Below are positions 18,431-26,448 of a stretch of DNA of 64,000 nucleotides, piece by piece; the stretch's first letter is position 1; each line of letters begins with the position of its first letter. A program made the translations under genes and the position numbers. The stretch covers positions 1 to 64,000 of the forward strand of contig NZ_VHIP01000001.1 of the NCBI RefSeq assembly GCF_006494365.1, in the 5' to 3' direction. This stretch comes from Aestuariibacter sp. GS-14 (lineage in GTDB: Bacteria; Pseudomonadota; Gammaproteobacteria; Enterobacterales; Alteromonadaceae). Under the pieces are notes generated by a model. The model saw nothing but the letters and a program-made list of their open reading frames with translations. It was not told the origin of the DNA and ran no database searches.

Positions 18431-19621
18431 ATGTTATTGAATCGTTATAAATTGCACCTGACACTGTGTTGTTTATGCCTTACCTTGCCATTGCAAGCGG
18501 CAGAATCGCCCATAGAAGTGTCAGGTTTTGGCAGAATTGTAGGGGGTTTTCTCGATAATCCGGAATTGTCGTATCAGGGCTATCAGGACGAATTGAGTTT
18601 TGACAGTCAAAGCCTCGCGGCACTGCAAATCGATTGGCATGCGATGCCTAAAGTAACGGTTACCACCCAATTACTTGCGCACAGCGACAGTAACCGCAAC
18701 TCAGGCATAGAGTGGTTGTATTTAACTTACGATGTGAACGAGCAATGGCAAATTCGCGTTGGGAAACAGCGAACACCGTTTTTTCGCTACTCCGATGTGC
18801 AAAACGTCGGGTTCGCTTATCATTGGGTCACTCCCCCTCAACAATTATATAACGGCGTACTGTTTCCTACCTATGATGGCCTTAATATCAAATATCGGAT
18901 AGGAACGCAGGATATTCAGTTTTCACTGGAAGGTTACTTTGGCGAATATAACGATGAATATGAAATTGCCAATTTAACCATTCAGCCTGAAATTAAAAAT
19001 TTTGCGGGTTTAATCGGACACGTGAAATGGGATTATTTATCGGCTCAGATAGGTTTCCACAGGGGTGACATCAACCTGTTTATGGATGAACTAAATGGCT
19101 TAGCGGCTATTTTGCAACAAGCAGGTTATCAGGATACGGCGGATTCGCTGTCCACTAAAGGCAGAGTTGAGGTACTTTTTGCCAGTCTTGCTTATCACAA
19201 CATGGATTATTTTGTAGAAGCTGAAATTATTAAACTACTTAGCGAACCGTTGGTGTTCCCAACACTATCAAGCGCCTACATATCAGCCGGTTTATACTTG
19301 CCGCCATTTACACTTCACAGTACTGTGGCGACATCCCATGCATCTTATCCGCAACCCGTAAATGAAATCCCCATGGGTCTTGCGCCTCAGGTAGACCAAC
19401 TCGCGATGGCCTATCGTCAGGTTTATGCGGCCCTGGAAAAAGACTCGCTGGGCAGTTTTGCGGTGGGTGTTCGGTACGATTTGTCTGAAAATTTTGCACT
19501 AAAAGCGGATATTACCCGTCTCAGGGGTCGGCGTGATGAACGAAGTTTCTTTGATATCACCCACCATGAATCAGGACGCGCGGCTACCTTGTACCAATTT
19601 TCTCTGGAATGGGTGTTCTGA
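18431..19621 (+). CDS. Outer-membrane porin-like beta-barrel protein
   Basis: A 396-residue protein with a signal peptide (cleavage near LQAAES) followed by alternating beta-strand sequence throughout, the VSGFGRIVGGFLD start typical of porin-type barrels, the strand QIRVGKQRTPFFRYS seen in phosphate-selective-porin-like proteins, and a C-terminal strand ending in Phe (SLEWVF), the BAM recognition signature. It overlaps the next gene by one base, so it is translationally coupled to a PstS-like protein; a joint role in anion or phosphate-like ligand handling is possible but not shown. Confidence 0.82.
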   Translation: MLLNRYKLHLTLCCLCLTLPLQAAESPIEVSGFGRIVGGFLDNPELSYQGYQDELSFDSQSLAALQIDWHAMPKVTVTTQLLAHSDSNRNSGIEWLYLTYDVNEQWQIRVGKQRTPFFRYSDVQNVGFAYHWVTPPQQLYNGVLFPTYDGLNIKYRIGTQDIQFSLEGYFGEYNDEYEIANLTIQPEIKNFAGLIGHVKWDYLSAQIGFHRGDINLFMDELNGLAAILQQAGYQDTADSLSTKGRVEVLFASLAYHNMDYFVEAEIIKLLSEPLVFPTLSSAYISAGLYLPPFTLHSTVATSHASYPQPVNEIPMGLAPQVDQLAMAYRQVYAALEKDSLGSFAVGVRYDLSENFALKADITRLRGRRDERSFFDITHHESGRAATLYQFSLEWVF

Positions 19622-20058
19622 TGCGATTATTACACTTATTCATGGCCTCCATCCTGATGATACCTGTTTTTTTTACACTGCAGGCGCAGCAAGACGAACA
19701 TATTATTGTTATCACACAACTTGATACACAACTTAATAACGTAAACAAAACCATGTTGCGCAATTTGTATATGGGTAATCTGGGACTGGGTGACATAACT
19801 CCAATCGCGCTTGCCCCCGGGGAGTTAGCCCGTTCTGTGTTTAATGTAAGAGTAGTTGGGTTAACCGAATCGAGAATTCAGGCGTACTGGGCCCAAATGC
19901 GCTTTAGCGGCAGAAAACAACGTCCCATAGAAGCCTCTGACCCTGCCGAGGCCATACTGATGGTGCAATCAACGGTAAATACCATTGCCTACGTGCCTGC
20001 TGGAACAGTGTTGCCCAAAGACGTGAAGATCATTTTTACATCGCAGACACCACAATAG
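19621..20058 (+). CDS. PstS-like periplasmic substrate-binding protein, short form
   Basis: A 145-residue protein with a signal peptide (FMASILMIPVFFTLQA) and a single lobe resembling the phosphate-binding-protein family: TMLRNLYMGNLGLGD matches the PstS-type segment that recruits substrate, and YWAQMRFSGRKQRP and the later NTIAYVPAG follow the family pattern. Such short PstS-like proteins are common next to porins and GGDEF proteins and often have no ABC transporter, so they may be sensory. The ATG at 19621 overlaps the porin TGA (TGATG). Confidence 0.8.
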   Translation: MRLLHLFMASILMIPVFFTLQAQQDEHIIVITQLDTQLNNVNKTMLRNLYMGNLGLGDITPIALAPGELARSVFNVRVVGLTESRIQAYWAQMRFSGRKQRPIEASDPAEAILMVQSTVNTIAYVPAGTVLPKDVKIIFTSQTPQ

Positions 20059-20064
20059 TGACCA

Positions 20065-20111
20065 ACCAATGATGGCAAACCAATAATGGCAAACCAATAA
20101 TGGCAAACCAA
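20065..20111. repeat. 14-bp tandem repeat, three copies
   Basis: Unit ACCAATAATGGCAA, repeated at 20065-20078 (one G/A difference), 20079-20092 and 20093-20106, then a partial ACCAA. It lies just past the stop of the PstS-like gene, between convergent genes. Period and position fit slipped-strand expansion of 3' flanking DNA. Confidence 0.9.
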
Positions 20112-20134
20112 ACCAATTGCGATTAATTCAAAAG

Positions 20135-22225
20135 CTAAAGGTCGATTTTGTAGCTGCCAAAATCATGTGGGATTTCATGTTTATTGTCTTTAAGTTGATC
20201 TAACGGCACGGGTTTACTAAACAAATACCCCTGAACCGTATCGCAACCTTGCTCGCATAAATAATCCCATTGCGTCTTGGTTTCAACGCCTTCGGCACAT
20301 ATCTTCAGGCTAAGGCGTTTGGCCAAATCAATAATAGACACCGTCACTAAGCGACACCGTTCTGACGTTTCTAATTGTGTTACAAACTGCCGGTCAATTT
20401 TAAGTGTATCAATAGTAATCTGCGTGAGATAACTCAAAGACGAGTAGCCCGTGCCGAAATCGTCCAATGCTATTTTGCAGCCTAAATTATGTAGCCGTTT
20501 AAATAGCTTTTCACTGTGTTCAAAGTTATCCAGATAGGCCGATTCGGTGACTTCAAACTCAATATTGCGTGGGTTAACCTTGTATTCATTGAATGCGGAG
20601 TAAATCCAGTCAAATAAGTCGCTATGGCGTAAATCGTGTACCGATAAGTTAATAGCAACCCTGACCCTGCTGGAGAATTTGTCAGTAATTTGATGTAACT
20701 CCTCACATGCCCGTCTGATAACCCATTGTGTAATAGCGGTAATCTTTCCGGACTGCTCTGCCACTACAATAAATTCGCCAGGCATAATGTTGCCCATTTC
20801 AGGATGATGCCAGCGAATAAGGGCTTCAAACCCTACCTGTATGCCGTTGCTATCTACTTTAGGCTGGTAATACAGGCAAAACTGATTTTGCTCGATAGCA
20901 TTATCGATACTGTTCGCAATCATGATCTTACGCTTATGCGACTCAGACATCTCAGGGCTGAATATGGTATACACGCCCCTTCCTCTTGCTTTGGAGCGGT
21001 ACATGGCCAAATCAGCATTACTAACTAGCTGACTGAGGTCGTAACCCGCTTCCTTCGCCTTAGCAACGCCAATACTTACGCCTAATTTAAGTGACAGTCC
21101 ATTGAGTTTAAAAGGTTCTGAAAACGAATTAAGTACCCGTTCCGAAACCGTGATCATATTGAGTTCTGTTGCGTCCCTGTCGGGTATGATCAGAAATTCA
21201 TCACCACCGAGTCTGGCCAGAATATCGCCATCTCTTAAAATGGACTTCACCCTGTCTGCAACTTCAATCAGAATTAAATCGCCGGTCTCATGCCCCAATG
21301 AATCATTAATGCCCTTAAAGCCGTCTAAGTCAAAAAACATCAAGATCAGATCTTCATTGGATCGGCGCGCACGGGCCAGTTCAATTTTAATGGTATCCAT
21401 AACAAACTGACGATTAGGCAAACCGGTGAGGCTGTCGAAATTAGCCAGGCGGGTCATGGTTACCTGCTGTTCCATTAACGTCTTAGTTTGCTGCTGATTG
21501 ATACTCAACTCCTCTTCAATGGTTTCCATCAGGCGGTTTATATGGCGTCCCAACCGGCGAATTTCTGCCGTACCTTTTACTACATGTCGCGATGTGTAAT
21601 CTTTGTTTTCTGTTACCGACTGCGCAAATCTCGTTACCGCATCCAGCGGTCTGAATGCCTGTCTTAACAGAGCAAAAGAAAGCAAAATAGTAGAAGTGAG
21701 TAATAACAACGCCCAGGGCATAGTTCGGAAAATCAGAGAACGGCGACTTTCGGCCAGGCTTTTATTGAGATCGAGTGCAATAAGCAGGAAACCCACCGGG
21801 AAAGCCTGTTCACCAATGCGCTCCAGACTAAAAAGTTTGCCATCAGAAATACTAATGCCCAAACTCAGCTCTGCTGGTGATAGTTTTGGATCGGGCAAGC
21901 TCTCGCTGCCTCGCCTGCCCTGCAAACCTACATAAAATTCAACTAACCGATTATCGTTGTCGAAAATACTGGCGTTAATTACATTGCGATAGGGTTCGAG
22001 GCGCAGGAGTACAACATTTAACGAAAACGTGTCCCTGGGCTCCTGCTCCATATATGGAACCAAATCGTTCGCCATGTTGCGCGTTAGCGCGAACAGGTTG
22101 TTTTGCTGAGATTCTAAAAACAGTTGCTCATGTTCAGAAACAGTGATCCATAACACGCTGGCTGATGAAGACATCACTACCACGCTTAAAATAACCACCA
22201 TTGCGGTTCGTATACTACTGAACAT
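20135..22225 (-). CDS. Membrane-bound GGDEF-EAL cyclic-di-GMP enzyme
   Basis: A 696-residue protein with an N-terminal membrane helix (about 8-28), a periplasmic sensor segment (about 30-165), a second helix (about 168-188), a HAMP linker (about 190-245), a GGDEF domain with an intact GGDEF at 340-344 preceded five residues upstream by the inhibitory-site motif RDGD, and an EAL domain (about 437-690) with EAL at 467-469, NLS, EVTE, DDFGTGYSS, K-I-D and AEGVE all intact. Both synthesis and breakdown of cyclic di-GMP are therefore possible. It is convergent with the porin/PstS-like pair. Confidence 0.93.
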   Translation of the reverse strand: MFSSIRTAMVVILSVVVMSSSASVLWITVSEHEQLFLESQQNNLFALTRNMANDLVPYMEQEPRDTFSLNVVLLRLEPYRNVINASIFDNDNRLVEFYVGLQGRRGSESLPDPKLSPAELSLGISISDGKLFSLERIGEQAFPVGFLLIALDLNKSLAESRRSLIFRTMPWALLLLTSTILLSFALLRQAFRPLDAVTRFAQSVTENKDYTSRHVVKGTAEIRRLGRHINRLMETIEEELSINQQQTKTLMEQQVTMTRLANFDSLTGLPNRQFVMDTIKIELARARRSNEDLILMFFDLDGFKGINDSLGHETGDLILIEVADRVKSILRDGDILARLGGDEFLIIPDRDATELNMITVSERVLNSFSEPFKLNGLSLKLGVSIGVAKAKEAGYDLSQLVSNADLAMYRSKARGRGVYTIFSPEMSESHKRKIMIANSIDNAIEQNQFCLYYQPKVDSNGIQVGFEALIRWHHPEMGNIMPGEFIVVAEQSGKITAITQWVIRRACEELHQITDKFSSRVRVAINLSVHDLRHSDLFDWIYSAFNEYKVNPRNIEFEVTESAYLDNFEHSEKLFKRLHNLGCKIALDDFGTGYSSLSYLTQITIDTLKIDRQFVTQLETSERCRLVTVSIIDLAKRLSLKICAEGVETKTQWDYLCEQGCDTVQGYLFSKPVPLDQLKDNKHEIPHDFGSYKIDL

Positions 22226-22249
22226 GATTAAAAACCATATTACAAATGC

Positions 22250-22690
22250 TTAACCGGCCGATTGCGCGGTTAACTTAGCATGGATGTACTTACTGTGCGG
22301 AATGTAAAGTAAATCTGCAATTTTGCGAATAATATGTTCCTCCAAAGGCGCCAGTTCGTTATCTGCGTAGGCAACGTTCCATAGCCCCTGAATAACCTGT
22401 TGCTTATCCGCTTCGTTGAGCGTTTGATTCAGAACCTGAGTAAACTGCACTAAATCAACGGCTTCTTCTGAGCGTTTGCTTCCTGATGCCTGAACCAGCA
22501 TCACTTCTTCATCACTTAACGAAAAGATGTCTTTCAGCATAGCAGATAGCATAGCTTGTTCACTATGATCCACCTCATTATCAGCCCTGATGACTTCATA
22601 CAACAGCGCCGCTGTCGCAACCTCTACAGAATGAGCGTTTGCGGGCTCAGAAGCATTACCTGTAAACCTGGCAAGTATCGCTTTTAACAT
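22250..22690 (-). CDS. TerB-like protein
   Basis: A 146-residue all-helical protein of the TerB (tellurite-resistance-like) superfamily. Two acidic repeats typical of the family are visible: EVIRADNEVDHSEQ (about 33-46) and VAYADNELAPLEEHIIRKIADLL (about 106-128). Members bind metal ions; the function of the stand-alone version is unknown. It lies 24 bases upstream of the GGDEF-EAL gene and on the same strand, so the two probably share a transcript. Confidence 0.82.
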   Translation of the reverse strand: MLKAILARFTGNASEPANAHSVEVATAALLYEVIRADNEVDHSEQAMLSAMLKDIFSLSDEEVMLVQASGSKRSEEAVDLVQFTQVLNQTLNEADKQQVIQGLWNVAYADNELAPLEEHIIRKIADLLYIPHSKYIHAKLTAQSAG

Positions 22691-22830
22691 TTACTTCTCC
22701 ACACTGAAAAATACGGCAAAGTGTAGACAACACAACTTTAAAAAAATGCCAATTTTCTTATTTAACCGCTGGTGGCCAGGCAATAATGTAAACCAATGAC
22801 TCAGAACCAAAAAAAAACGATCAAGTTGCC

Positions 22831-24480
22831 TCAAAACGCCAGTGTTACAATGGTCTTTCTTCCGCCCTCTTCTACTTTCACTGATTCACAAAACTCTTCC
22901 AACAGCAGCAAGCCCCTACCATAGGTGTCGCCAGGTAGTTCAGGCCTTACGTCAAGCTGATATCCATCGCCAGAATCAAAAACAGAGATAATCAGCTTTC
23001 GCTGACATGGTTCACATTTCAAACAGATTTTAACATGCCCGGATGTTAACTGCTCTAATCTTTCTGCCCGTAACCGGTAGTATTCCTCAAAGCCTTCTGC
23101 ACTTTGTTTAAGTTCTGAATCCAGCTTTAACAATCCATGTTCAATCGCGTTATTCAATAGCTCTGTAATAACGGTAAATACTTCTGAACGTATCGCTTCC
23201 AGTCCCTCCAGATTGGTGAGCTTTTGTACAATAAAGTCAGCCACGTTAGTGTGTTTTAAGTGACTATTGGTGAGTACCATTTCTGTTCTAAACGGCACCA
23301 GCAGCATACTCGATGTTTCGGGTTCATTGACTACGCGAAATGGCTCGCAACGGAACATAACAATCGTAATATCATCGTTAGCCGGGTTTCCCTGCCGGTA
23401 CTCATTTGCCAGCTCAACAAATCCCCGGGCTGAAGACAAACAGCGCTCTGAAAACCACTTTTCTACGCCTTCTTCGCCAATGACGCCATGAACGGGATGA
23501 GACGACTCCATCAGTCCATCTGTATAAATCAGCAAGCGATCGCCTTCGTTGGCCTCCACATATTCCACGTTGCGCTCAAATTCATTCACGGTCAAAATAC
23601 CCAAAGGCATGTGCCTTGATTCTATCTTGTTAGTGATATTGCCAAGGGCATCACGCAACACCAGTCTCGGCATGCCGCCATTCCATATCGTAAAACGGGT
23701 ACCGGAGGGCGATATTTCAACAATACAGGCAACACAGAACATATCGGCAGGAAGGAACTCTAGCAGTATTTTGTTTATCTCTGCGGCAATTTCCTCTACT
23801 GACAATCCTTTTTTTGCCATTGCACTAAATGCTTTAGCAACAGGTATAGCTCCTATCGCCGAAGCAAGACCGTGACCTGTAAAGTCACCAACAAACAGAT
23901 AAGCGCCTCCCACCGGGCTCTTTTCACATAACAACACATCGCCATTAAACCGGGTTTCTGGCTGGATATAGTAACTAAAATGCTTGTCGAGGGTTTCTGA
24001 CTCCGCCATCGCATTGGCAAAGATGTGTTCAACAATACGGTGATTTCTCTCGACATCCTGACGGTACCAGAACAAGGACTCGTTCTTTTCCACCAGTTCA
24101 AGACTCATTAAACGGGAGCGTTCATGCGCCTTGATCTTTGCAATCAACACTACACTGTCGAAGGGCTTTGGTACAAAATCATCGCCGCCGGCATCCAGAC
24201 ACCTCACTAAACTTGCCTGATCATCCAGCGCCGTGATAAACAAAATGGGTAAATAACACCCGGGAGACAATTTTTTGAGTTGAGGGGCAACGTCCAAACC
24301 ACTCAGACCTGGCATAACCACATCAAGCAACACCATATCCGGTGTATGCTCCTTGGCCATTTCCAACGCCTGCACACCGTTTTCAGCTTCAATGCAATCA
24401 TCGTAACCTGCCGAGATGAGCATTTCTTTGAGCATACACCGGTTAATATACTCATCATCGACGATCAGGATTTGAAACAT
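22831..24480 (-). CDS. Receiver-PP2C phosphatase-kinase partner-switch regulator (CrsR/HsbR type)
   Basis: A 549-residue three-domain regulator. Residues 1-120 form a receiver with Asp8/Asp9, phospho-acceptor Asp53 and Lys105; about 165-370 form a SpoIIE/PP2C-type Ser/Thr phosphatase with GDFTGHGLASA and GDRLLIYTDGL; about 395-549 form an anti-sigma-type HATPase with ELLNNAIEHG and the late DTYGRGLLLL. This is the layout of CrsR of Shewanella and HsbR of Pseudomonas, which control a STAS partner and, through it, sigma factor or anti-sigma activity. The STAS gene lies 9 bases upstream, supporting that reading. The final target here is not in the window. Confidence 0.9.
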   Translation of the reverse strand: MFQILIVDDEYINRCMLKEMLISAGYDDCIEAENGVQALEMAKEHTPDMVLLDVVMPGLSGLDVAPQLKKLSPGCYLPILFITALDDQASLVRCLDAGGDDFVPKPFDSVVLIAKIKAHERSRLMSLELVEKNESLFWYRQDVERNHRIVEHIFANAMAESETLDKHFSYYIQPETRFNGDVLLCEKSPVGGAYLFVGDFTGHGLASAIGAIPVAKAFSAMAKKGLSVEEIAAEINKILLEFLPADMFCVACIVEISPSGTRFTIWNGGMPRLVLRDALGNITNKIESRHMPLGILTVNEFERNVEYVEANEGDRLLIYTDGLMESSHPVHGVIGEEGVEKWFSERCLSSARGFVELANEYRQGNPANDDITIVMFRCEPFRVVNEPETSSMLLVPFRTEMVLTNSHLKHTNVADFIVQKLTNLEGLEAIRSEVFTVITELLNNAIEHGLLKLDSELKQSAEGFEEYYRLRAERLEQLTSGHVKICLKCEPCQRKLIISVFDSGDGYQLDVRPELPGDTYGRGLLLLEEFCESVKVEEGGRKTIVTLAF

Positions 24481-24489
24481 GATTCGTCA

Positions 24490-24792
24490 CTACACAATGT
24501 CAAACTTTTTGTTGAAACGGGATATCTCCAGAATACGGGCAACCGGTGGCCGACAATTTGAAATGACATATCGGAAGGGCTTTCCAGCGAGCACTTTTTG
24601 CATATTCAACAGCATGCCCAGTGCAGAACTGTCCATGTACAACGTATCAGTAAGGTTAACTTCGATGGTTTTGATGGATTTAGGCAAGTCACTGTAAGCT
24701 TCCCGAAAGTCAGTCACCACGGAAAAATCAAATTTTTCACCCACCCGAATTTCCCAGCAGTTTTCATTTTTAACAGCAGTATTAATTGTCAT
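24490..24792 (-). CDS. STAS-domain anti-sigma factor antagonist (CrsA/HsbA type)
   Basis: A 100-residue single STAS domain with the conserved loop YMDSSALGML (residues 52-61), whose Ser55/Ser56 are the phosphorylation sites switched by the kinase and phosphatase of the downstream gene. The start is ATG 24792, five bases from GGGAG; a GTG four codons upstream is less likely. With the next gene it forms a two-gene partner-switch module. In Shewanella the equivalent CrsA controls sigma-S activity; that role is known for the family and only inferred here. Confidence 0.9.
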   Translation of the reverse strand: MTINTAVKNENCWEIRVGEKFDFSVVTDFREAYSDLPKSIKTIEVNLTDTLYMDSSALGMLLNMQKVLAGKPFRYVISNCRPPVARILEISRFNKKFDIV

Positions 24793-24902
24793 CTTTGCTC
24801 CCACTGACTAAGTGCTTTTGTTACCATACATAAAATAACGGGGTACCTTCACCCTGCACTTATTATAGTGTAGACAATTATTTGAAAGGCAATGAAAAAA
24901 AC

Positions 24903-25229
24903 ATGCAAAACAGCAGACTTGTTTACAGTACAGACGGCGGCCGTATAAATGACGATTCAAATAAACAGGAATCGCGCTCAGTAAATAAAGACGGCATTGC
25001 CCGCATCCACCGAGAAACCAAAGGCCGTAAAGGAAAAGGCGTATCCATTATTACCGGTTTAGACAAAGACGCAGCAGCACTAAAAGACCTTTGCACCACA
25101 TTAAAAAAGAAATGTGGCTGTGGAGGTGCAGTGAAAGACGGTACGATCGAGCTGCAAACCGATGCCAGGGATAAAATTCAACAACTACTTAAACAGCTGG
25201 GGATTGAATCAAAAATTGCTGGCGGCTAA
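24903..25229 (+). CDS. yciH: SUI1/eIF1-family translation factor YciH
   Basis: A 108-residue protein with a variable N-terminus (LVYSTDGGRI) and the SUI1 domain (about 45-108) containing the RKGKGVSIITGL, KKKCGCGGAVKDG and IQLQ-type segments. YciH binds the 30S subunit and in E. coli affects initiation of a subset of mRNAs under stress. I place the start at the ATG at 24903; a TTG seven codons upstream is also possible. It is divergent from the STAS gene. Confidence 0.9.
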   Translation: MQNSRLVYSTDGGRINDDSNKQESRSVNKDGIARIHRETKGRKGKGVSIITGLDKDAAALKDLCTTLKKKCGCGGAVKDGTIELQTDARDKIQQLLKQLGIESKIAGG

Positions 25230-25405
25230 CCGGTTTAATCTTTATCTTTAGTCTATATTGCAACGAATTCTGTTTTTAGCGATAGGCAGTTTGCTATGAT
25301 GTAAAAAACAGAGAATCAGTCAGATTACCCGCTACTCTGCCGGACACTTTTGGTGTTGCTGATGCAGAGACTCACGACTGACGCAACCAATAAAAGAGTA
25401 CATAA

Positions 25406-26206
25406 ATGGAAAAGCTATCGATCTCCGACCTGAATATTGTGTTGGTAGAACCCTCAGATACGCAGCGAAAAATTATTTCGGCCTTTCTGACCAAAGAAAA
25501 CGTTAAACAGATAGATACTGCTGCGAACATCACTGAGGCGAAACAACTTATCGACCAGCACGGTGCCGATTTGATTATTAGTGCCATGTATTTTGAAGAC
25601 GGCACCGCAATAGAATTACTCAAGTTTGTTAAAAACCACGAAACGTTTAAAGCTATACCATTTATGCTGGTATCCAGTGAAAGCCGCACCAGTAAACTGG
25701 AAGAATTTAAACAGGCCGGCGTTGCCGCCATATTGCCTAAGCCATTCGAACCTATCCATTTACAACGGGCATTAAATGCCAGCCTGGACCTGCTCAACAC
25801 TGACGAACTTGAACTGGATTTGTTTGATATTCACGAAGTGCGGGTATTGTTAGTGGATGATAGCCGTTTAGCCCGAAATCACATTCGTCGCGTATTGGAA
25901 GGCATGGGACTTCAAAAAATTAAAGAAGCTGAAAACGGCGCCATGGCACTGACCTTAATTAAGGATGAAGCGTTTGATTTAGTGGTTACCGACTACAATA
26001 TGCCGGAAATGGATGGTCGTGAACTGTCTGAGTTCATTCGGTTTAATCCCGAAACGTCACACATTCCCATTATCATGGTGACATCAGAAGCAGCCGACAG
26101 CATGCATATGGCAAACATCCAGCAAACCGGGGTAAATGCGCTGTGTGATAAGCCATTTGAACCTAACGAAGTGCGCGCCATGTTGGCAGCATTGCTCGGT
26201 GATTAG
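25406..26206 (+). CDS. Tandem receiver-domain protein
   Basis: A 266-residue protein made of two receiver domains and nothing else. The second (about 143-266) is intact: LLVDDSRLARN, phospho-acceptor Asp in VTDYNMPEMDG and Lys in CDKPFEP. The first (about 8-130) is degenerate: the acidic pair is replaced by Glu-Pro (LVEPSDTQ) and the acceptor Asp by Ala (IISAMYFEDG), though the KPF Lys remains. The first domain is therefore probably a docking or dimerisation module and the second the switch. There is no output domain and no kinase gene next to it. Confidence 0.88.
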   Translation: MEKLSISDLNIVLVEPSDTQRKIISAFLTKENVKQIDTAANITEAKQLIDQHGADLIISAMYFEDGTAIELLKFVKNHETFKAIPFMLVSSESRTSKLEEFKQAGVAAILPKPFEPIHLQRALNASLDLLNTDELELDLFDIHEVRVLLVDDSRLARNHIRRVLEGMGLQKIKEAENGAMALTLIKDEAFDLVVTDYNMPEMDGRELSEFIRFNPETSHIPIIMVTSEAADSMHMANIQQTGVNALCDKPFEPNEVRAMLAALLGD

Positions 26207-26277
26207 CAAAAACTGAATTATACTCAACCTGTCAATATATTACTCAGAAAAATGATAAGCCAATCTGTAAAAACGGG

Positions 26278-26306
26278 TTGACAGATAACCAGCGCCGCAA
26301 TAAAGT
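26278..26306 (+). promoter_or_regulatory. Promoter of the pheA leader
   Basis: A perfect -35 TTGACA (26278-26283), a 17-nt spacer and -10 TAAAGT (26301-26306). A start about seven bases downstream would leave almost no 5' untranslated region before the leader ATG at 26314, so either the leader peptide is translated from a near-leaderless RNA or the true -10 is slightly different. Confidence 0.6.
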
Positions 26307-26313
26307 GCAGGGT

Positions 26314-26373
26314 ATGAAAGTACAAAATACATCACACACAGCGATTTTCTTTATGTTTATCACCTTCAGTTGA
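26314..26373 (+). CDS. pheL: pheA leader peptide (attenuation control)
   Basis: A 19-residue ORF, MKVQNTSHTAIFFMFITFS, with four Phe codons among the last eight residues (26347-26349, 26350-26352, 26356-26358, 26365-26367), then TGA. It stands just before a terminator and the pheA gene, as pheL does in E. coli, where ribosome stalling at Phe codons when Phe-tRNA is scarce prevents termination. The sequence is different from E. coli pheL, but the design is the same. Confidence 0.85.
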   Translation: MKVQNTSHTAIFFMFITFS

Positions 26374-26425
26374 GGGGGTAACGCTGTGCGTAACACAAAC
26401 CTCCTCTAACAGGAGGTTTTTTTTT
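26334..26425 (+). promoter_or_regulatory. pheA transcription attenuator
   Basis: Three alternative pairings can be drawn. Protector: 26334-26343 with 26382-26391 (9 of 10 pairs). Antiterminator: GGGGGT at 26374-26379 with ACCTCC at 26399-26404. Terminator: AACCTCCT (26398-26405) with AGGAGGTT (26411-26418), a 5-nt loop and a run of nine T (26417-26425). Stalling at the Phe codons would cover the protector arm and let the antiterminator form. Pairings seen in the sequence; the mechanism is established for pheA in enteric bacteria. Confidence 0.85.
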
Positions 26426-26448
26426 GCCTGAAGTGTAAGAGAGAAGCT

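Noticed and set aside
20065..20111. Possible CRISPR-like array
   Set aside because: Units are contiguous 14-mers with no spacers and no cas genes nearby; it is a simple tandem repeat.
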